From contig OX621163.1 of assembly GCA_951640195.1 (NCBI GenBank), positions 1-64,000 on the forward strand: DNA of 64,000 nt, read 5' to 3'. This document shows, piece by piece, positions 20,485-32,640 of the stretch. Origin of the DNA: Porpolomopsis calyptriformis (Eukaryota; Basidiomycota; Agaricomycetes; Agaricales; Hygrophoraceae). Position 1 is the stretch's first letter. The number at the start of each line of letters is the position of its first letter. The notes under the pieces are model-generated. The model saw only the letters and a program-made list of their open reading frames with translations. It did no database searches and was not told the origin of the DNA. The translations under genes were made by a program, and so were the position numbers.

Positions 20485-23180
20485 TTGAAAGTGGGGATAC
20501 TGAGGAATGACCTTGCCTAGTATGGTGCATGGGGGGGGTATAACTCCCTCTGGGCCTAATCTCCAAGCCTTATGGTGAATGGAATAAGCAATGGCATGAT
20601 GGGCAACACTCTGTACCAAATCTAGAGTGAATCAAATCAGTGGAAGTTGAGATTTGGAACTGGGGGGGAGGATAAGAGATATCTATATTTCCACATAAAG
20701 GGTGAATCCCCATAGCCTGTTGTGAATGGGGTGAGTAATAGCATATGGGGCAATGCTCTGTATCAAATCTGGCATGAATCCAATTACTGCAAGGTGAGAT
20801 CTGGAATTGTGAGGGGGAAGGAGAGACATAAAGGCCTAACTCTGAGTAGTAAGTTCTATCTCCTTCAGTTTACTAGTAGTGGTTCTAATTCCTTGGTGAA
20901 GTATAATACAGCCAAGAAAGTGCTGCTAATAAAGGTTTCACTTATTGCAACTAAAAATAATATATTAATATGATCCTCACCCTGACTAACTAATAACTTG
21001 AATCGTAACCAGCTAACTGTTACCTTTTAACTAAAACAGTTAATTAAAACCTTATTTGCATAATGGTTTGTCTGAGTTGGTCTACATAAGGGCCTGTCTG
21101 ACTGGTTTGCATGACTGCTGCATCTGCATCTTCTTCTTACTATACCATATTCTTTACGGAGACTAGTGGCTCTGCAGTGGTAACCAGTGGCTCTATCCAC
21201 TTGGGGTCAATTCCATTGAATTCCTACAGTCAAACAACCCCGAATTGACCCCCAGTAAGAGTCGGTTACTAGGGGGGGATGTTGAGTAATGTAATTACCT
21301 ATTATAAGGGGGGGAGGAAGATTAGTGGCTCTACAGTGGCAACCAGTAACCCAGTCGACTTGGGATTGGTTCCATTGAATTCCTACAGCAGAATAACCCT
21401 GAATTGACCCCCAGTAAGAGTCAGTTACAAGGGGGGATGTTGAGCAATGTAATTACCTATTATAAGGGGAGAGGGAGGATAGTGGCTCTACAGTGGCCAC
21501 CAGTCACCATATCAACTTGGGATTGGTTCCATTGAATTCGTACAGTGAAATAACTCTGAATTGACCCCCAGTAAGAGTCAGTTACTAGGGGGGATGATGA
21601 GCAATAGTGGCTACCTCTTATAAGGGGGTAAGAGGAGACTAGTGGCTCTGCAGTGGTAACTAGTGGCTCTATCCACTTGGGGTCAATTCCATTGAATTCC
21701 TGCGGTCAAACAACTTCGAATTGACCCCCAGTAAGAGTCAGTTACTAGGGAGGGATGTTGAGTAATGTAATTACCTATTATAAGGGGGGGAGGGAGACTA
21801 GTGGCTCTACAGTGGCAACCAGTCACCCAATCAACTTGGGATTGGTTCCATTGAATTCCTACAGCAGAATAACCCTGACTTGACCCCCAGTAAGAGTCAG
21901 TTACTAGGGGGGGATGTTGAGCAATCATGGTTGCCTATTATAAGGGGGGGAGGAAGACTAGTGGCTCTATAGTGGCAACCAGTCACCCAATCAACTTGGA
22001 ATTGGTTCCATTGAATTACTGCAGTGAAATAACCCCGAATTGACCCCCAGTAAGAGTCAGTTACTAGGGGGGATGTTGAGCAATGTAATTACCTATTTTA
22101 AGGGGGAAGGAAGATTAGTGGCTCTACAGTGGCAACCAGTTGCCCAATCCACTTGGGATCGATTCCATTGGATTCCTACAGCGGATTAACCCCAAATTGG
22201 CCCCCAGTAAGAGTCAGTTACTAGGGGGGACAATGAGCAATAGTGGCTGCCTCTTATAAGGGGTAAGAGGAGACTAGTGGCTCTGCAGTGGTAACCAGTG
22301 GCTCTATCCACTTGGGGTCAATTCCATTGGATTCCTACAGTCAGACAACCCCGAATTGACCCCCAGTAAGAGTCAGTTACTAGGAGGGGATGTTGAGCAA
22401 TCATGGTTACCTATTATAAGGGGGAGGGAGACTAGTGGCTCTACAGTGGCAACCAGTCACCCAATCAACTTGGGATTGGTTCCATTGAATTCCTACAGCA
22501 GAATAACCCTGAATTGGCCCCCGGTAAGAGTCAGTTACTAGGGGGGATGTTGAGTAATGTAATTACCTATTATAAGGGGGGGAGGAAGACTAGTGGCTCT
22601 ATAGTGGCAACCAGTCACCCAATCAACTTGGAATTGGTTCCATTGAATTACTGCAGTGAAATAACCCCGAATTGACCCCCAGTAAGAGTCAGTTACTAGG
22701 GGGGATGTTGAGCAATGTAATTACCTATTTTAAGGGGGAAGGAAGATTAGTGGCTCTACAGTGGCAACCAGTTGCCCAATCCACTTGGGATCGATTCCAT
22801 TGGATTCCTACAGCGGATTAACCCCAAATTGGCCCCCAGTAAGAGTCAGTTACTAGGGGGGACAATGAGCAATAGTGGCTGCCTCTTATAAGGGGTAAGA
22901 GGAGACTAGTGGCTCTGCAGTGGTAACCAGTGGCTCTATCCACTTGGGGTCAATTCCATTGAATTTCTACAGTCAAACAACCCCTAATTGACCCCCAGTA
23001 AGAGTCAGTTACTAGGGGGGGGATGGTGAGTAATGTAATTACCTATTATAAGGGGGGGAGGAGGACTAGTGGCTCTACAGTGGCAACCAGTCACCATATC
23101 AACTTGGGATTGGTTCCATTGAATTCCTACAGTGAAATAACTCTGAATTGACCCCCAGTAAGAGTTAGTTACAGGGGGGG
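20485..23180. repeat. 2.9-kb composite repeat, unit B (tail lost)
   Basis: The head (20485-21160) and ~13 satellite monomers repeat unit A closely. The array ends near 23180 without the unit A tail. The next ~135 bases are unique and then run into the histidine kinase pseudogene, so the tail was removed at the junction. Monomer order shows internal higher-order repetition: stretches near 22100-22350 and 22730-22960 are nearly identical. Confidence 0.8.
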
Positions 23181-23317
23181 GTGTTGAGTAATACTAGTTA
23201 GGAACAACAGAGGGTTAGGAGGTGTATGGGGTCTCTGACCCAGTTGCTCTGCTGAATTGTGCTGCCACTTTAAAAAACTGGCTGAGCTGTGAATTTATAG
23301 GCTGATCACTCTCGTCA

Positions 23318-26300
23318 ACCATAGAAACACACCAATATTATATCAAACGGCTTATTCCGACACACCCTCGCCTTAAACACATCCAGCGCCAAACTCCCAT
23401 TCTTAGCAATCTCTACAGTGTGTCCATATTTCTCCAAGATCTTTACCGCCAACTTCTGGTTCACCAAATTGTCCTCGGCGAGCAAGATGTCGAACACGAT
23501 GTTATTAGGTACAGAGACTGGGCTGACAGTGTTCGATTCGAGTGCAGAGATCAGGGCTGAAGACAAGTCTTGCCCGCTCACAGGAGTAGTGAGTTGCGAA
23601 CTGATGCTGTTGTCTAGGCACCATTTGACTGGATCGCGCATAAGAAGATGGTCCGTCAGTCAAACTGTCACTTCTAGAGCCAATAAAAGCTCACGGTTCA
23701 GACGAGGCATCGATGGGGCTAGTAGTACGATCGGGATATATCTCAGATGCTCATACTCTCGTATACACTCCGTCTAAGGCACACTCAGTGAGCATGGGTG
23801 ACCCCAACCAGCAGAAACACATACCACGTTGAGCGAGTCCAGTACGATCAATGCGTGGACAGCGATCCTTATCCGCGACGTCGCTGACTTCATGTACAAC
23901 GAATGGTGTCAAATATAACTCCCGGATCCGATCTGAGACTCCCGTGGTGTCACGCACTGTATCCACAAACAAGATCGTACGCTTGTTGAAAGGTGCCATC
24001 TTCGCCAACGTGCTCTCCACCGAGGTCTGGCTGACCTGTGATGTGATAGTGAAGAAGAATTTACTCCCTTTCGACACCTCACTCTCCACCCACATGTTGC
24101 CCTGCATCAACGACACCAACCTCTTCGAGATGGAAAGGCCCAAACCAGTACCCCCGTACTCCTACCAAGTGAATGAGTTCTCGTAGCCCGCAAAAACAAC
24201 CTGAATCGGTGTACTTACCCTCGTAGTAGACCCATCCGCCTGGCAGAATGTGTCAAATATCAAATTAAGCTTATCTTTGGCTATCCTAATCCCTGTGCCT
24301 GTGACACAAAATTCCAGAGTAACACTCTGGTCATCCCGGGCCAGCAGTCGCGTGCTCAAATTGACGTGACCCTTGCGAACCTTGGATGGTGGCGTAAACT
24401 TGATGGCATTCCCAACTAGATTGGTAATAACCTGTCGCAGCCTCAGGGAGTCGCCAATAAGGTGATCAGGAATGTCAGCTTCAATGTCGTAGGTAAGATC
24501 CAGATTATTCTGTGAGGCACGGACGACCAGCGTCTTGAGGATACCGAAAACGGTCTAGCGCAGAGAATAGGATACTGCCTCCATAGTCATATGACCCGCC
24601 TCAACTAGGGGTGGAAAGAAGACAATTCAGGAAGGGCAACATACAATGAAGGGTAAATCGAGACATACTTTTCGATATATCAAGAATGTCGTCAATGATC
24701 AACAGAAGCGATCTCGCGAGACTATGAACCAACAAAAGGCTCTCCCGCTGCGATCGATTCAGGTCACTATCAAGCGTCAACTCTGTCATCCCAATAATCC
24801 CATTCATTGGGGTCCTAGTATCACCTTCGCATCAGAGCCAGAACTAAAACGAACGAAAGACAGACGAACCTGATCTCATGCGACATATTTGCCAAAAACT
24901 CACTCTTACTCCTATTGGCCAACTCAGCTGCCTCCCTCGCGGCCGTATTCTTTTGTATACTATCCCTCAAATTGTAAACCATTTGATTGATCTGCGTCTT
25001 GAGCGAGTCCATCTCCCCACTCGCCTCAACTGTGATGAACCGTGTGAAATCGCCGTCCATGGCCGCCGCCGATATCTGCGCGAACCCGCGAACCTGAGTT
25101 GTCAAATTCCCCGCCATGGTATTCACAGATAATCTGCCGATTCAAATACCACCACGGAAGCCATTAGTAAACGTACCACTTGGACCACAGGGACGGGCGT
25201 CGTACGTGATCTCCTGCCAAATACCCTGCACGTTCCCAACCTCAGCCTGCTCTCCCAATTTCCCTTCTGTCCCGACCTCGCGCGCTACTTTCTTCACCTC
25301 AGCAGCGAATATCGCCAGTTGGTCAATCATGTCGTTTATTGTGTTCACGAGGCTTAACATTTCGCCCGAGACTGACACACCAGTGATCTTCTGCGTGAGA
25401 TCCCCACGAGCTACTGCGGTCTATATGAGCAGGGAATGCGCAAATGGGCTCATTAAAGACAATGATGGAATGCTCAAAGTGGGATGGATGTACGGTCGCA
25501 ACGGCAATCGTCCGGACTTGCAAAGTGAGCTAGAGCAGAAAGAAAATGTCAGAATACGGTGCTAAAGAAACAAGAAAACACACATTGTTAGCCATAACAT
25601 TCACGTTGTCTGTCAAGTCCTACCCAACAACATCAGTGCCCTCGTGAGAAACAAGAGGTAGGGTCCTCACCTTCCAAGTCCCACCGACATTCGTAACCCT
25701 GGCTTGCCCTCCTAATCGCCCTTCGGTCCCGACCTCCCTCGCCACACGCGTAACCTCATCAGCAAATAGGCTCAAAATCTCTGTCATCCCATTAACCGTC
25801 TCCTTCAGTCCCAAAATCTCACCCCTCACATCTACCTCGATCTTCTTCGTCAAATCGCCTCCAGCAACGGCCTTGGTAACCTCTGCGATTGAGCGCACTT
25901 GATTCATCAAGTTCATCGCCATAAGGTTCACGTTGTCGGTGAGAACCTATGGGATAGAATGAGCGAGAAAAAAAAAAAGTCGCAGAACACAACACACCTT
26001 CCACGTCCTGTACATCCGGAACAAACGCCTGCCCACCTAAAATGCCCTCTGTCCCCACCTCTAGTGATACCCGAGTCACCTCCTTCGCGAGAGTCGACAG
26101 CTGGGCTACCATGGAATTCACAGTCATCTTCAGATCGAGCATCTCGCCCTGCACATCGACGTTCACAAGTTTCCGATGTCGCCCAGCGCCACGGCTTTCG
26201 TCACTTCTGAGATGGAACGCACTTGATCCGTTAAGTTGCTTGCCATTTTCTGGAGAAGGAAGGGGGCGTGTGTTTACAGAATCACAAGAAAGTAGAACAA

Positions 26301-27953
26301 ACGCACATTAACATTCCTCGTCGGGTCGGCCCAAGTGCCCTGCACCCCTTCGACCCTAGCTTGACCACCGAGTATTCCCTGAGTCCCCACCTCGAGAGCA
26401 ACCCTCGTAACCTCACTCGCAAATGCACTCAACTGGTCCACCATAGAATTGACAGTTCCTTTGAGCGTTGCCATCTCCCCCTCGACAAGTATCTCAATCT
26501 TCTGTGTAGGGTCGCCCTTGGCTACAGCGGTGGTGACATGAGCAGTCGAGCGAACTTGATCGGTTAAACTTGAGCACATTCGATTGACCTTTTATAAGAA
26601 TGAGATAAGGCAACCGTACATCCGCTCAAAAACTCCACTTACATTCCTGACAAGCTCGAACCAAACACCTTCCACGTCTGGAACATGCGCTTGCCCCCCG
26701 AGCTTCCCTTGACTGCCTACTTCCAGCGTCACCCTCGTCACTTCCGCCGCCAACGCACGGAGTCGCACGACCATACCGTTCACGGTGTTCTTCAAATCTA
26801 AGATCTCGCCGCGGGCATCCACTTCGATCTGCTTGGACAAGTCTCCTAGTGCGACTGCCTTGGTGACTTTTGCAATCGACCGGACTTGACTAGTGAGATT
26901 AGCGGCAAGGTTGTTGACTACGCCTGTGAGTTCTCGCCAGGTTCCTTCGACGTCGAGGACAAGAGCTTGTCCCCCGAGTTTACTAAATAGTAATTCTGCA
27001 TGGTGGCAAAAGATCACTCACCCTTCTGTGCCGACCTCTTGACTGACTCGAGTAACCTCCTTAGCGAACTGTCCCAATTTATCAACCTATGTACAATATA
27101 ACGGTAGCGTACAATGGAATTATGATAGAGTAATTCGCACCATAGTATTGATAACGTCTTTGAGTTGGACCATGACAACGCCCTGTACTGGCACGGTTAT
27201 CTTCTGAGATAAGTCACCCCTAGCGACGGCGTTACAAACACGAGCGACATCTTGGACTTGTGCATTGAACAACCGCAGCTCCTCGACGGCACTCATCCCG
27301 CTCTCGAACGCAACGGAAGACAAACCGACAAAAGGGTCGGTGTACACATGTCTCATGGTGGTGGTGTCGGTGGTGACCCTCCCGCAGGTCGGGCAGGTGG
27401 AGTGATGTCCATGGGAAGAGGCCGGCGCGGAGGCCGTTGTGGTGTAAAGGTATCGGGTGTGCTTGGTTGGGGCAAAGCTTGTGAGGTTTTCGAGGGAGAT
27501 ATGTTCTGGGCGGCCATTTGGGGGTGGACAGGGGATGGTGGATGGATGGTCGTCATCTCGTGGTTCCATTTCGACGTCCTGTTCGGTGGTGCCATTATTG
27601 TTGCTTGGATGGGACTCACCGTTGGAGATGATGTGATGATAGATAGAATGCGGTGAAAGCTCGTTGGTGAAGGAGGGTATATCACCCACACTTCGTCTCT
27701 TTTTCGTATCTGTTCCGTTCAATTGCCAGCTCTCGGACGCTTTAATGGAAGCAAGCGTGTCTTCTGCAGTGTACATCCGTCTTGCCATTGCACTGAGCGA
27801 CCTGAGGATGATATCCATCTGTTTATCTGTGGGGCCATCGTATCTGGGGATTGGAGCCTCCGAAGGACCAAGCTCATAGATGGATAAGAGAGTGACAAGA
27901 TACGGGAGAAAGGTTGAAGACGATGGTGATTGATTGTCGACGATGTTGGTCAT
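23318..27953 (-). pseudogene. Group III hybrid histidine kinase (Nik1/os-1 type), decayed
   Basis: The frame pieces, in order, give: N-terminus MTNIVDN at 27953; seven HAMP repeats (27250 down to 24980) with motifs such as [15 protein letters not shown] and [14 protein letters not shown]; the H-box [21 protein letters not shown], split by an intron at ~24810; the ATPase domain with [17 protein letters not shown] and [11 protein letters not shown]; and the start of a receiver with ILLAEDNLVNQKL. Intact relatives sense osmotic stress and feed the HOG MAPK pathway; phenylpyrrole fungicides act through them. This copy is broken. TAG replaces Gln at 24555-24557. The G1 box reads GTGIRI instead of DTGIGI (~24281-24305). 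A one-base loss after VALGD stops HAMP 4 (~26168), and another frameshift lies near 23860. The receiver ends just before the phospho-acceptor Asp, at satellite DNA. Confidence 0.9.
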
Positions 27954-28027
27954 CGTCAACGACAGCGAGGAGGAGGAGGGTAATAAGCTCAACACGTGCA
28001 GAACCGTTTCCTCATCTTATCTCTCAC
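27954..28027. promoter_or_regulatory. 74-base head-to-head gap, histidine kinase / ERG24
   Basis: The two ATGs point away from each other across 74 bases that include a CACGTG E-box (27993-27998). The gap is so short that it may be a rearrangement junction rather than an ancestral shared promoter. Confidence 0.3.
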
Positions 28028-28245
28028 CATGTCTTCCAATTCCAAACCTCTCCTCAATGAACGCACAAAATCCTATGAATTCTTCGGTCCTCCGGGCGCC
28101 CTTTTCGTCACCCTCTCCGTCCCCTTCACAACCTACTTCCTCTACTTTGCCTGCTCGGAGCATTCAGGCGGTTGCCCACCCCGCCTCCCACTCGAGACAC
28201 TCAAACACAGCCGGCCTTGGCTCTGATTCTGCCCGTTTATCGGAC
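28028..28245 (+). pseudogene. ERG24: N-terminal fragment of sterol C-14 reductase
   Basis: The frame starts MSSNSKPLLNERTKSYEFF and continues GPPGALFVTLSVPFTTYFLYFACSE, then GGCPP. This matches the conserved start and first membrane segment of ERG24-type sterol C-14 reductases, which reduce the delta-14 bond of ergosterol precursors in the ER. Only about 60 recognisable residues are left, out of a multi-helix enzyme normally over 400 aa. After GGCPP the sequence becomes unrelated and then enters TRAPPC11 DNA on the opposite strand. It is a truncated relic. Confidence in the family is moderate because the fragment is short. Confidence 0.6.
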
Positions 28246-30236
28246 TGTACTTTTTGAATAACTCGTATGACTTTGTGTACAGCTGCAGTTGACAACGAGG
28301 AAAAAAACAGGGGCAATTGTCTTTGAACCGGCTGCGCAATGAGTTGGCCAAGAGGATGATACGGACCTCCAAGATGATCGTTAGATGATCCACCTTCTTC
28401 TCGTTCACGAATCCGGGGGAGGTCTGCAAGGCCCGCACCATAATCAGATCAACCAGACATCGTCCGATATTTGCATGCTTACCTCCATCTTCAGAGCGGC
28501 CAGAAAACGTACCGAGCTGCCATGTGATAATAGTACCCGGGATGCTGCAATGCATGACTCGCATTTATCCCAGCGTTGGCTTGGATGGTCAAAGGTACGG
28601 AAGAGCGTGAGGTGGAGGATAAGGATACAGGGGCGGGGAGATGAGATTGGATGGTGAGTGTGGATTGCGTGCCCTGCTCGAGTAATTCGGCAAAGACACG
28701 GTATCTGGAGTATCGAAAATACTGTTTGAAACTTGAGGAGTGACGAGGAAAGGATGATACGCAACTGTCTTACCATCCAGCTCCAAAACTCGTACGTCTC
28801 TTCACCAATCCCCCAACCACGCGAAAAGTCGGCAAAGTGGCGGACGTGGGTATTGTGATGCGAGAGCGCAAGCGTGTGCTCGTTATTATAAAGATAGAGC
28901 TTTGAGACCTGAGATCGGATGAGAATTTTCGAGGATGTTCTAAATTTTAGGCCGAGATTGCTAGATAGAGGGATTTACCTTCACGTTAATACAATCTGCA
29001 AGTACCTTGGCCTCCGCCCAACGTTTCGTGCGAGGTGGGAGAATCGCCGTGGAGCCAAACATGACAATAAGCATGGCGTATGCATCCTGGTAATGTCTGA
29101 ACTCCAGTAAAGGGGGAAGAGAAGGAACAAGAAGATAACACGTACTTGAGTGCAACCTCGTCTTCGCCTCGGAACTCTGCAAAGCATGCCATCTTGTACT
29201 CATAGCGCACAGTCCACCCCTCAGGACGTAGTGGCCTTGCTGTCCCAAGAGGTGAGTTTGAGATATGGCTAGATCCTGATTGTGTGTGGCGGATTCGTTT
29301 CCGGCGTACACGTTTCGAGTGATTGGTGTAGTACTCCAGTGCGGGTTCGTACAAGGCCTGCTGCAAGCTACAATATGGTTTGTACTGATCGTTCGACAAT
29401 AAAAACGCAAAGGTTTTGGTGACATGATAGGGAAACAGTGCACTTTCGTCGCATAATTGATGGTTGCAAATGAAAAGAGGTGTACCTCTGTACGAAATCA
29501 CCGAGTTCTGACGGGCTTACTGGGCTCAGGACAAAGAGCGCCGCGCGTGACGCTCTGTCTCCGGATGTAAGTGAGACGTGCATCCAGTAACCGGTCGTCT
29601 ATTGGCAATGAGGTGAATATATTGAAGAGAAGCAACAGGAACTCACCTGGCATGCGTCGTGTGGCAGTAAGAACAACTGTGAGCTTTATGCCACGCTCGC
29701 TTGTGCTCTTCTTGCGCCCGCTGAGAGTTCAGAGTCCTTACGCCGCTCCTCATCTGCCCTTTCGCGTTCTCGGTCTGGATCTGGCCGGTCAAGAGGTTGA
29801 CGAGGAGTAACAGATGGTAGCTCAAATATACGAAGGAAAAGGACAAAGACGCTTGGTACCAGCGTAGTGTGCTTGCGGGTCCAGGTGGGCGATGGGGCCA
29901 TCAGGGAAGGGGGGTGACGTTGGGGTCAGTGGGGACAAGGGGTGTGCCGTAAGGTACTGCGGGTCATCTGGGGTGAGTTTTCGCGGGGGGAAGCGAACAG
30001 ACTTGTCAACGAATACGACATGGAAAGACTCGGACTTTTCAGGCTGATATTGCGGGCCTGCGAGTAAGGAGAGCATCACGAAGGCGATGGGTTAGAACTG
30101 TGAATTGATCCTGCTGTTTCTCTGAGGAAATATCCAGGCCAGCGACAAACATGACGGGAGCCAGCTGTGACCTACATGATTGGAGTTGGTTCTTGACCAT
30201 AGTAACAGATGAAGCATAAGAAATGGGTTGTATCAT
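28246..30236 (-). pseudogene. TRAPPC11-like (Gryzun/foie gras) fragment, copy 1
   Basis: Minus-strand frames in order give QLAPVMFVAGLD, RLRDALLTRR, SFHVVFVDKSVRFPPRKL, TRKHTTLVPSVFVLFLR, DRERERADEERRKDSEL, RLTYIRRQSVTRGALFVL and SLQQALYEPALEYY. These are followed by EGWTVRYEYKMACFAEFRGED, HYQDAYAMLI, RWAEAKVLADCINVK, LYLYNNEHTLALSHH, GFVNEKKVDHL and LYTKSYELFKKYSP. This is the N-terminal and foie gras part of TRAPPC11, a subunit of the TRAPP vesicle-tethering complex at ER and Golgi. Frameshifts lie near 30055 and 29900. After KKYSP the sequence passes into ERG24 DNA at about 28245, so the C-terminal half is missing. Not functional as read. Confidence 0.75.
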
Positions 30237-30239
30237 TTC

Positions 30240-30680
30240 ACCACTTCAATGAAGCGGTGAATTGGGTCAGTAAACCAAGGGTTTATAATTCAATTATAAA
30301 CATGAAGTCCAGCCCAAGGCCAGATAACACAAACACCACTATTCCAGTGGTCCAAGCCCCAGGCTGCAAAAATAAGATATGACAGGAACAATTGGCAGTC
30401 CAAGCCAAGCCCGGATAATGCAAATACTAATCCAAGGGGGTCCAAGCCAAGCCCAGATAACCCAAAGGACGATTCCATATCACAAATTATATTGCGACAC
30501 CCAGGAAATGAACCTGGAAGTGGTGTAAGGTGTATGAGGCAAGGGAAATGTTTCAATCTTTAGCAAAAGAAAAGAAAAGAAAGAAGGAATGAAGAAAAAA
30601 TTCAGACTAAAAATTGCGTACTGCAAAAGAAAACAGTGAACAGTCAGGTCAAAGTGGTAAAATTGTGAACGTACTGAATC
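30240..30680. other. Spacer with short imperfect repeats
   Basis: A GTCCAAGCCAAGCCCAGATAA-like unit recurs at about 30340, 30411 and 30449. A CCAGG-AAATGAA-CCTGG stem at about 30504-30520 resembles a tRNA T-arm, but no complete tRNA is present. The minus-strand frame 30290-30556 is only a translation of the repeats. Confidence 0.4.
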
Positions 30681-30684
30681 CGAC

Positions 30685-32220
30685 GAGTTACCGCGAATGA
30701 ACGGGCATGTTTGCCCATTCGTTTCATGTGCCCAGGCTCGTCTCGGTCGTGCCTAGGGTGGGGACGAGGTCGTGGGGGGTCGGGATGCGGTTGAGCAGCG
30801 AGGGGAGGTGGTGGGTGGTGGTGGTCGGGCACCACGAGTGACCGCGAACAAACGGGCATCTCTGCCCATTCGTTCCGTGCTCTGTGCGACTTGCTAGGTT
30901 GCCCCGGTCATGCGTGGGATGGGGGCGAGGGCATGGGGGGTCGGGACGCGGTGGGACGGCGAGGGGTGGTGGTGGTGGTGGTGGTGGTCGGGCACCACGA
31001 CTCACCACCAACGAAGGGGCATCTCTGCCCGTTCGTTTCGTGCCCCAGTCGAACCTCTGGTTCGTTTCGCCCGTGCATAGGGCGGGGGTGAGGACGTGGG
31101 GGGCTGGGACGGGGTTGAGCGGCGAGGGGGGGTCGTGGGTGGTCGTGGTCGGGCACTACAACTCACCGCCAACGAACGGGCGGAGATGCCCGTTCGTTTC
31201 GTGCCCCAGACGAACCAGTGGTTCGTCGCGGTCGTGCGTAGGGCGGGGGCGAGGGCGTGGGGGGGTCGGGCCGCGGTGGGACGGCGAGGGGTGGTGGTGG
31301 TGGTGGTGGTCGGGTACTACGACTCACCGCCAACGAACGGGCATCTCCGCCCGTTCGTTTCGTACCCCAGTCGAACCTCTGGTTCGTTTCGCCCGTGCGT
31401 AGGGCGGGGGTGAGGACGTGGGGGGCTGGGACGGGGTTGAGCGGCGAGGGGGGGTCGTGGGTGGTCGTGGTCGGGCACCACAACTCACCGCCAACGAACG
31501 GGCGGAGATGCCCGTTCGTTTCGTGCCCCAGACGAACCAGTGGTTCGTTTCGCCCGCGCGTAGGGCAGGGGCAAGGGCGTGGGGGGTTGGGACGGGGTTG
31601 AGCGGCGAGGGGTGGTGGTGGTGGTGGTGGTCAGGCACCATGAGTCACCCCGAACGAACGGGCAGTCATGCCCGTTCGTTTCGTGCGCCCGGGCTCGTCT
31701 CGGTGGTGCCTAGGGCGGGGACGACGTCGTGGGGGGTCGGGATGCGGTTGAGCGGTGGGGGGGAGCAAGGGAGCACCCCCAGAAAGGGCACGTCTGCCCA
31801 TTCTGGGGGTGCTCCCTCCACCGCTGGTCTGTCAGCCGTATGACCCAGGCGGCCGTGTCGGTCCTTCAGAGGGCGGGGTCAGGGTCGTGGGTGGTCGGGG
31901 TGGGCGTGGTGAAAGGTGAGTGGTCGGGGTGGTGGTGGTGGTGGTTGGTGGTGGACGGGCACAGCCAAGCACCACGAACGAATGGGCACTATTGCCCATT
32001 CGTTTCGTGAACCGTACGACCCAGGGGGTCATCTCGGTCGTTCGGAGGGCAGGGTTGCGGTCGCGGGGGGTCGGGACGGGGTCGAGCGGAGAGGGGTGGT
32101 GGTGGTTGGGGGTGGTCGGGCACAGCGAGGTACCACGAACGAACGGCCGATAGCGCCTGTTCGTTTCGTGCACCGTACAGCCCATGGGGTTGTCTCGGTC
32201 GTGTGTAGGGCAGCAACGTG
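30685..32220. repeat. GC-rich hairpin satellite, array 2 (~161-base monomer)
   Basis: Stems fall near 30693, 30845, 31009, 31170, 31331, 31492, 31652, 31780, 31978 and 32135; the regular part has spacing of about 161. Monomer content matches array 1 at 15590-16760. In most monomers the stem loop reads ATCTCC or ATCTCT, but at 31170 and 31492 it reads GGAGAT, its reverse complement. At 31769-31808 arms based on GCACCCCCAGAAAGGGCA form an almost perfect long stem. Confidence 0.85.
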
Positions 32221-32289
32221 GGTGCTAATAGGTGAAGGGGGGGAGTGAGAGCGGTGTTGCTTACACATGTGGGTCATGTGATTCAATGA

Positions 32290-32640
32290 CTTTACGGGAT
32301 ATAAACCCGGTATCCCGGGTTACAGGATGTTACAAATTGTTACAAACTGTTACATTATGTTACAATTTGTTACAGGTTGTTCTTTGGGATTCAATCCCGA
32401 CATTCCGGGTTACACCATGTTATGGTATCCGGGATTGCATACTCGGGTTATTCCAATTACTCAGGTCCTATGTATTATTTACAATACTATCAACCTTCTT
32501 ATCCTTTCCACTTCCAGTTGGATGTTAGATACCTCTGGAATGAACACATTAATTTTTAATATTAAGTTGTATTACATATATACATGGAATTGAGATCGGG
32601 TATCCCAGATAACCCGGAATGATATAGGATGATTCTGTAA
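32290..32640. repeat. TGTTACA short-period repeat and CCCGGGTTAC-related elements
   Basis: TGTTACA recurs about every 11 bases at 32327-32380. Related sequences (TATCCCGGGTTAC, ATTCCGGGTTAC, and ATAACCCGGAAT inverted near 32610) surround it, giving a loose inverted repeat about 200 bases apart. This could be a small non-autonomous element. No coding sequence is seen. Confidence 0.4.

Larger units (their letters stand above)
26452..29972. repeat. Segmental duplication 2, copy 1 (inverted copy at 49554-52962)
   Basis: The block holds the 5' third of the histidine kinase, the ERG24 fragment and most of the TRAPPC11 fragment. It reappears in reverse orientation with high identity. The outer junction shares CCCAGATGACCC; the inner junction shares AAAGGAACTGT. 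This copy keeps an intron and exon near 29040-29160 that copy 2 has lost, so it is closer to the ancestor. Confidence 0.9.

Noticed and set aside
18250..23180. Regularly spaced repeats resembling a CRISPR array
   Set aside because: Monomers repeat over their full 158 bases without unique spacers, and the genome is eukaryotic.
23418..27656. Plus-strand frames over the histidine kinase
   Set aside because: The minus strand gives clear HAMP, HisKA and ATPase motifs; the plus-strand frames are shadows.
28961..29501. Three overlapping minus-strand frames as separate genes
   Set aside because: They are exon and intron read-throughs of the same TRAPPC11 fragment in different frames.
30644..32286. 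Many 60-170 aa frames on both strands
   Set aside because: They repeat with the ~161-base monomer and shift frame between monomers, so they are satellite translations, not genes.
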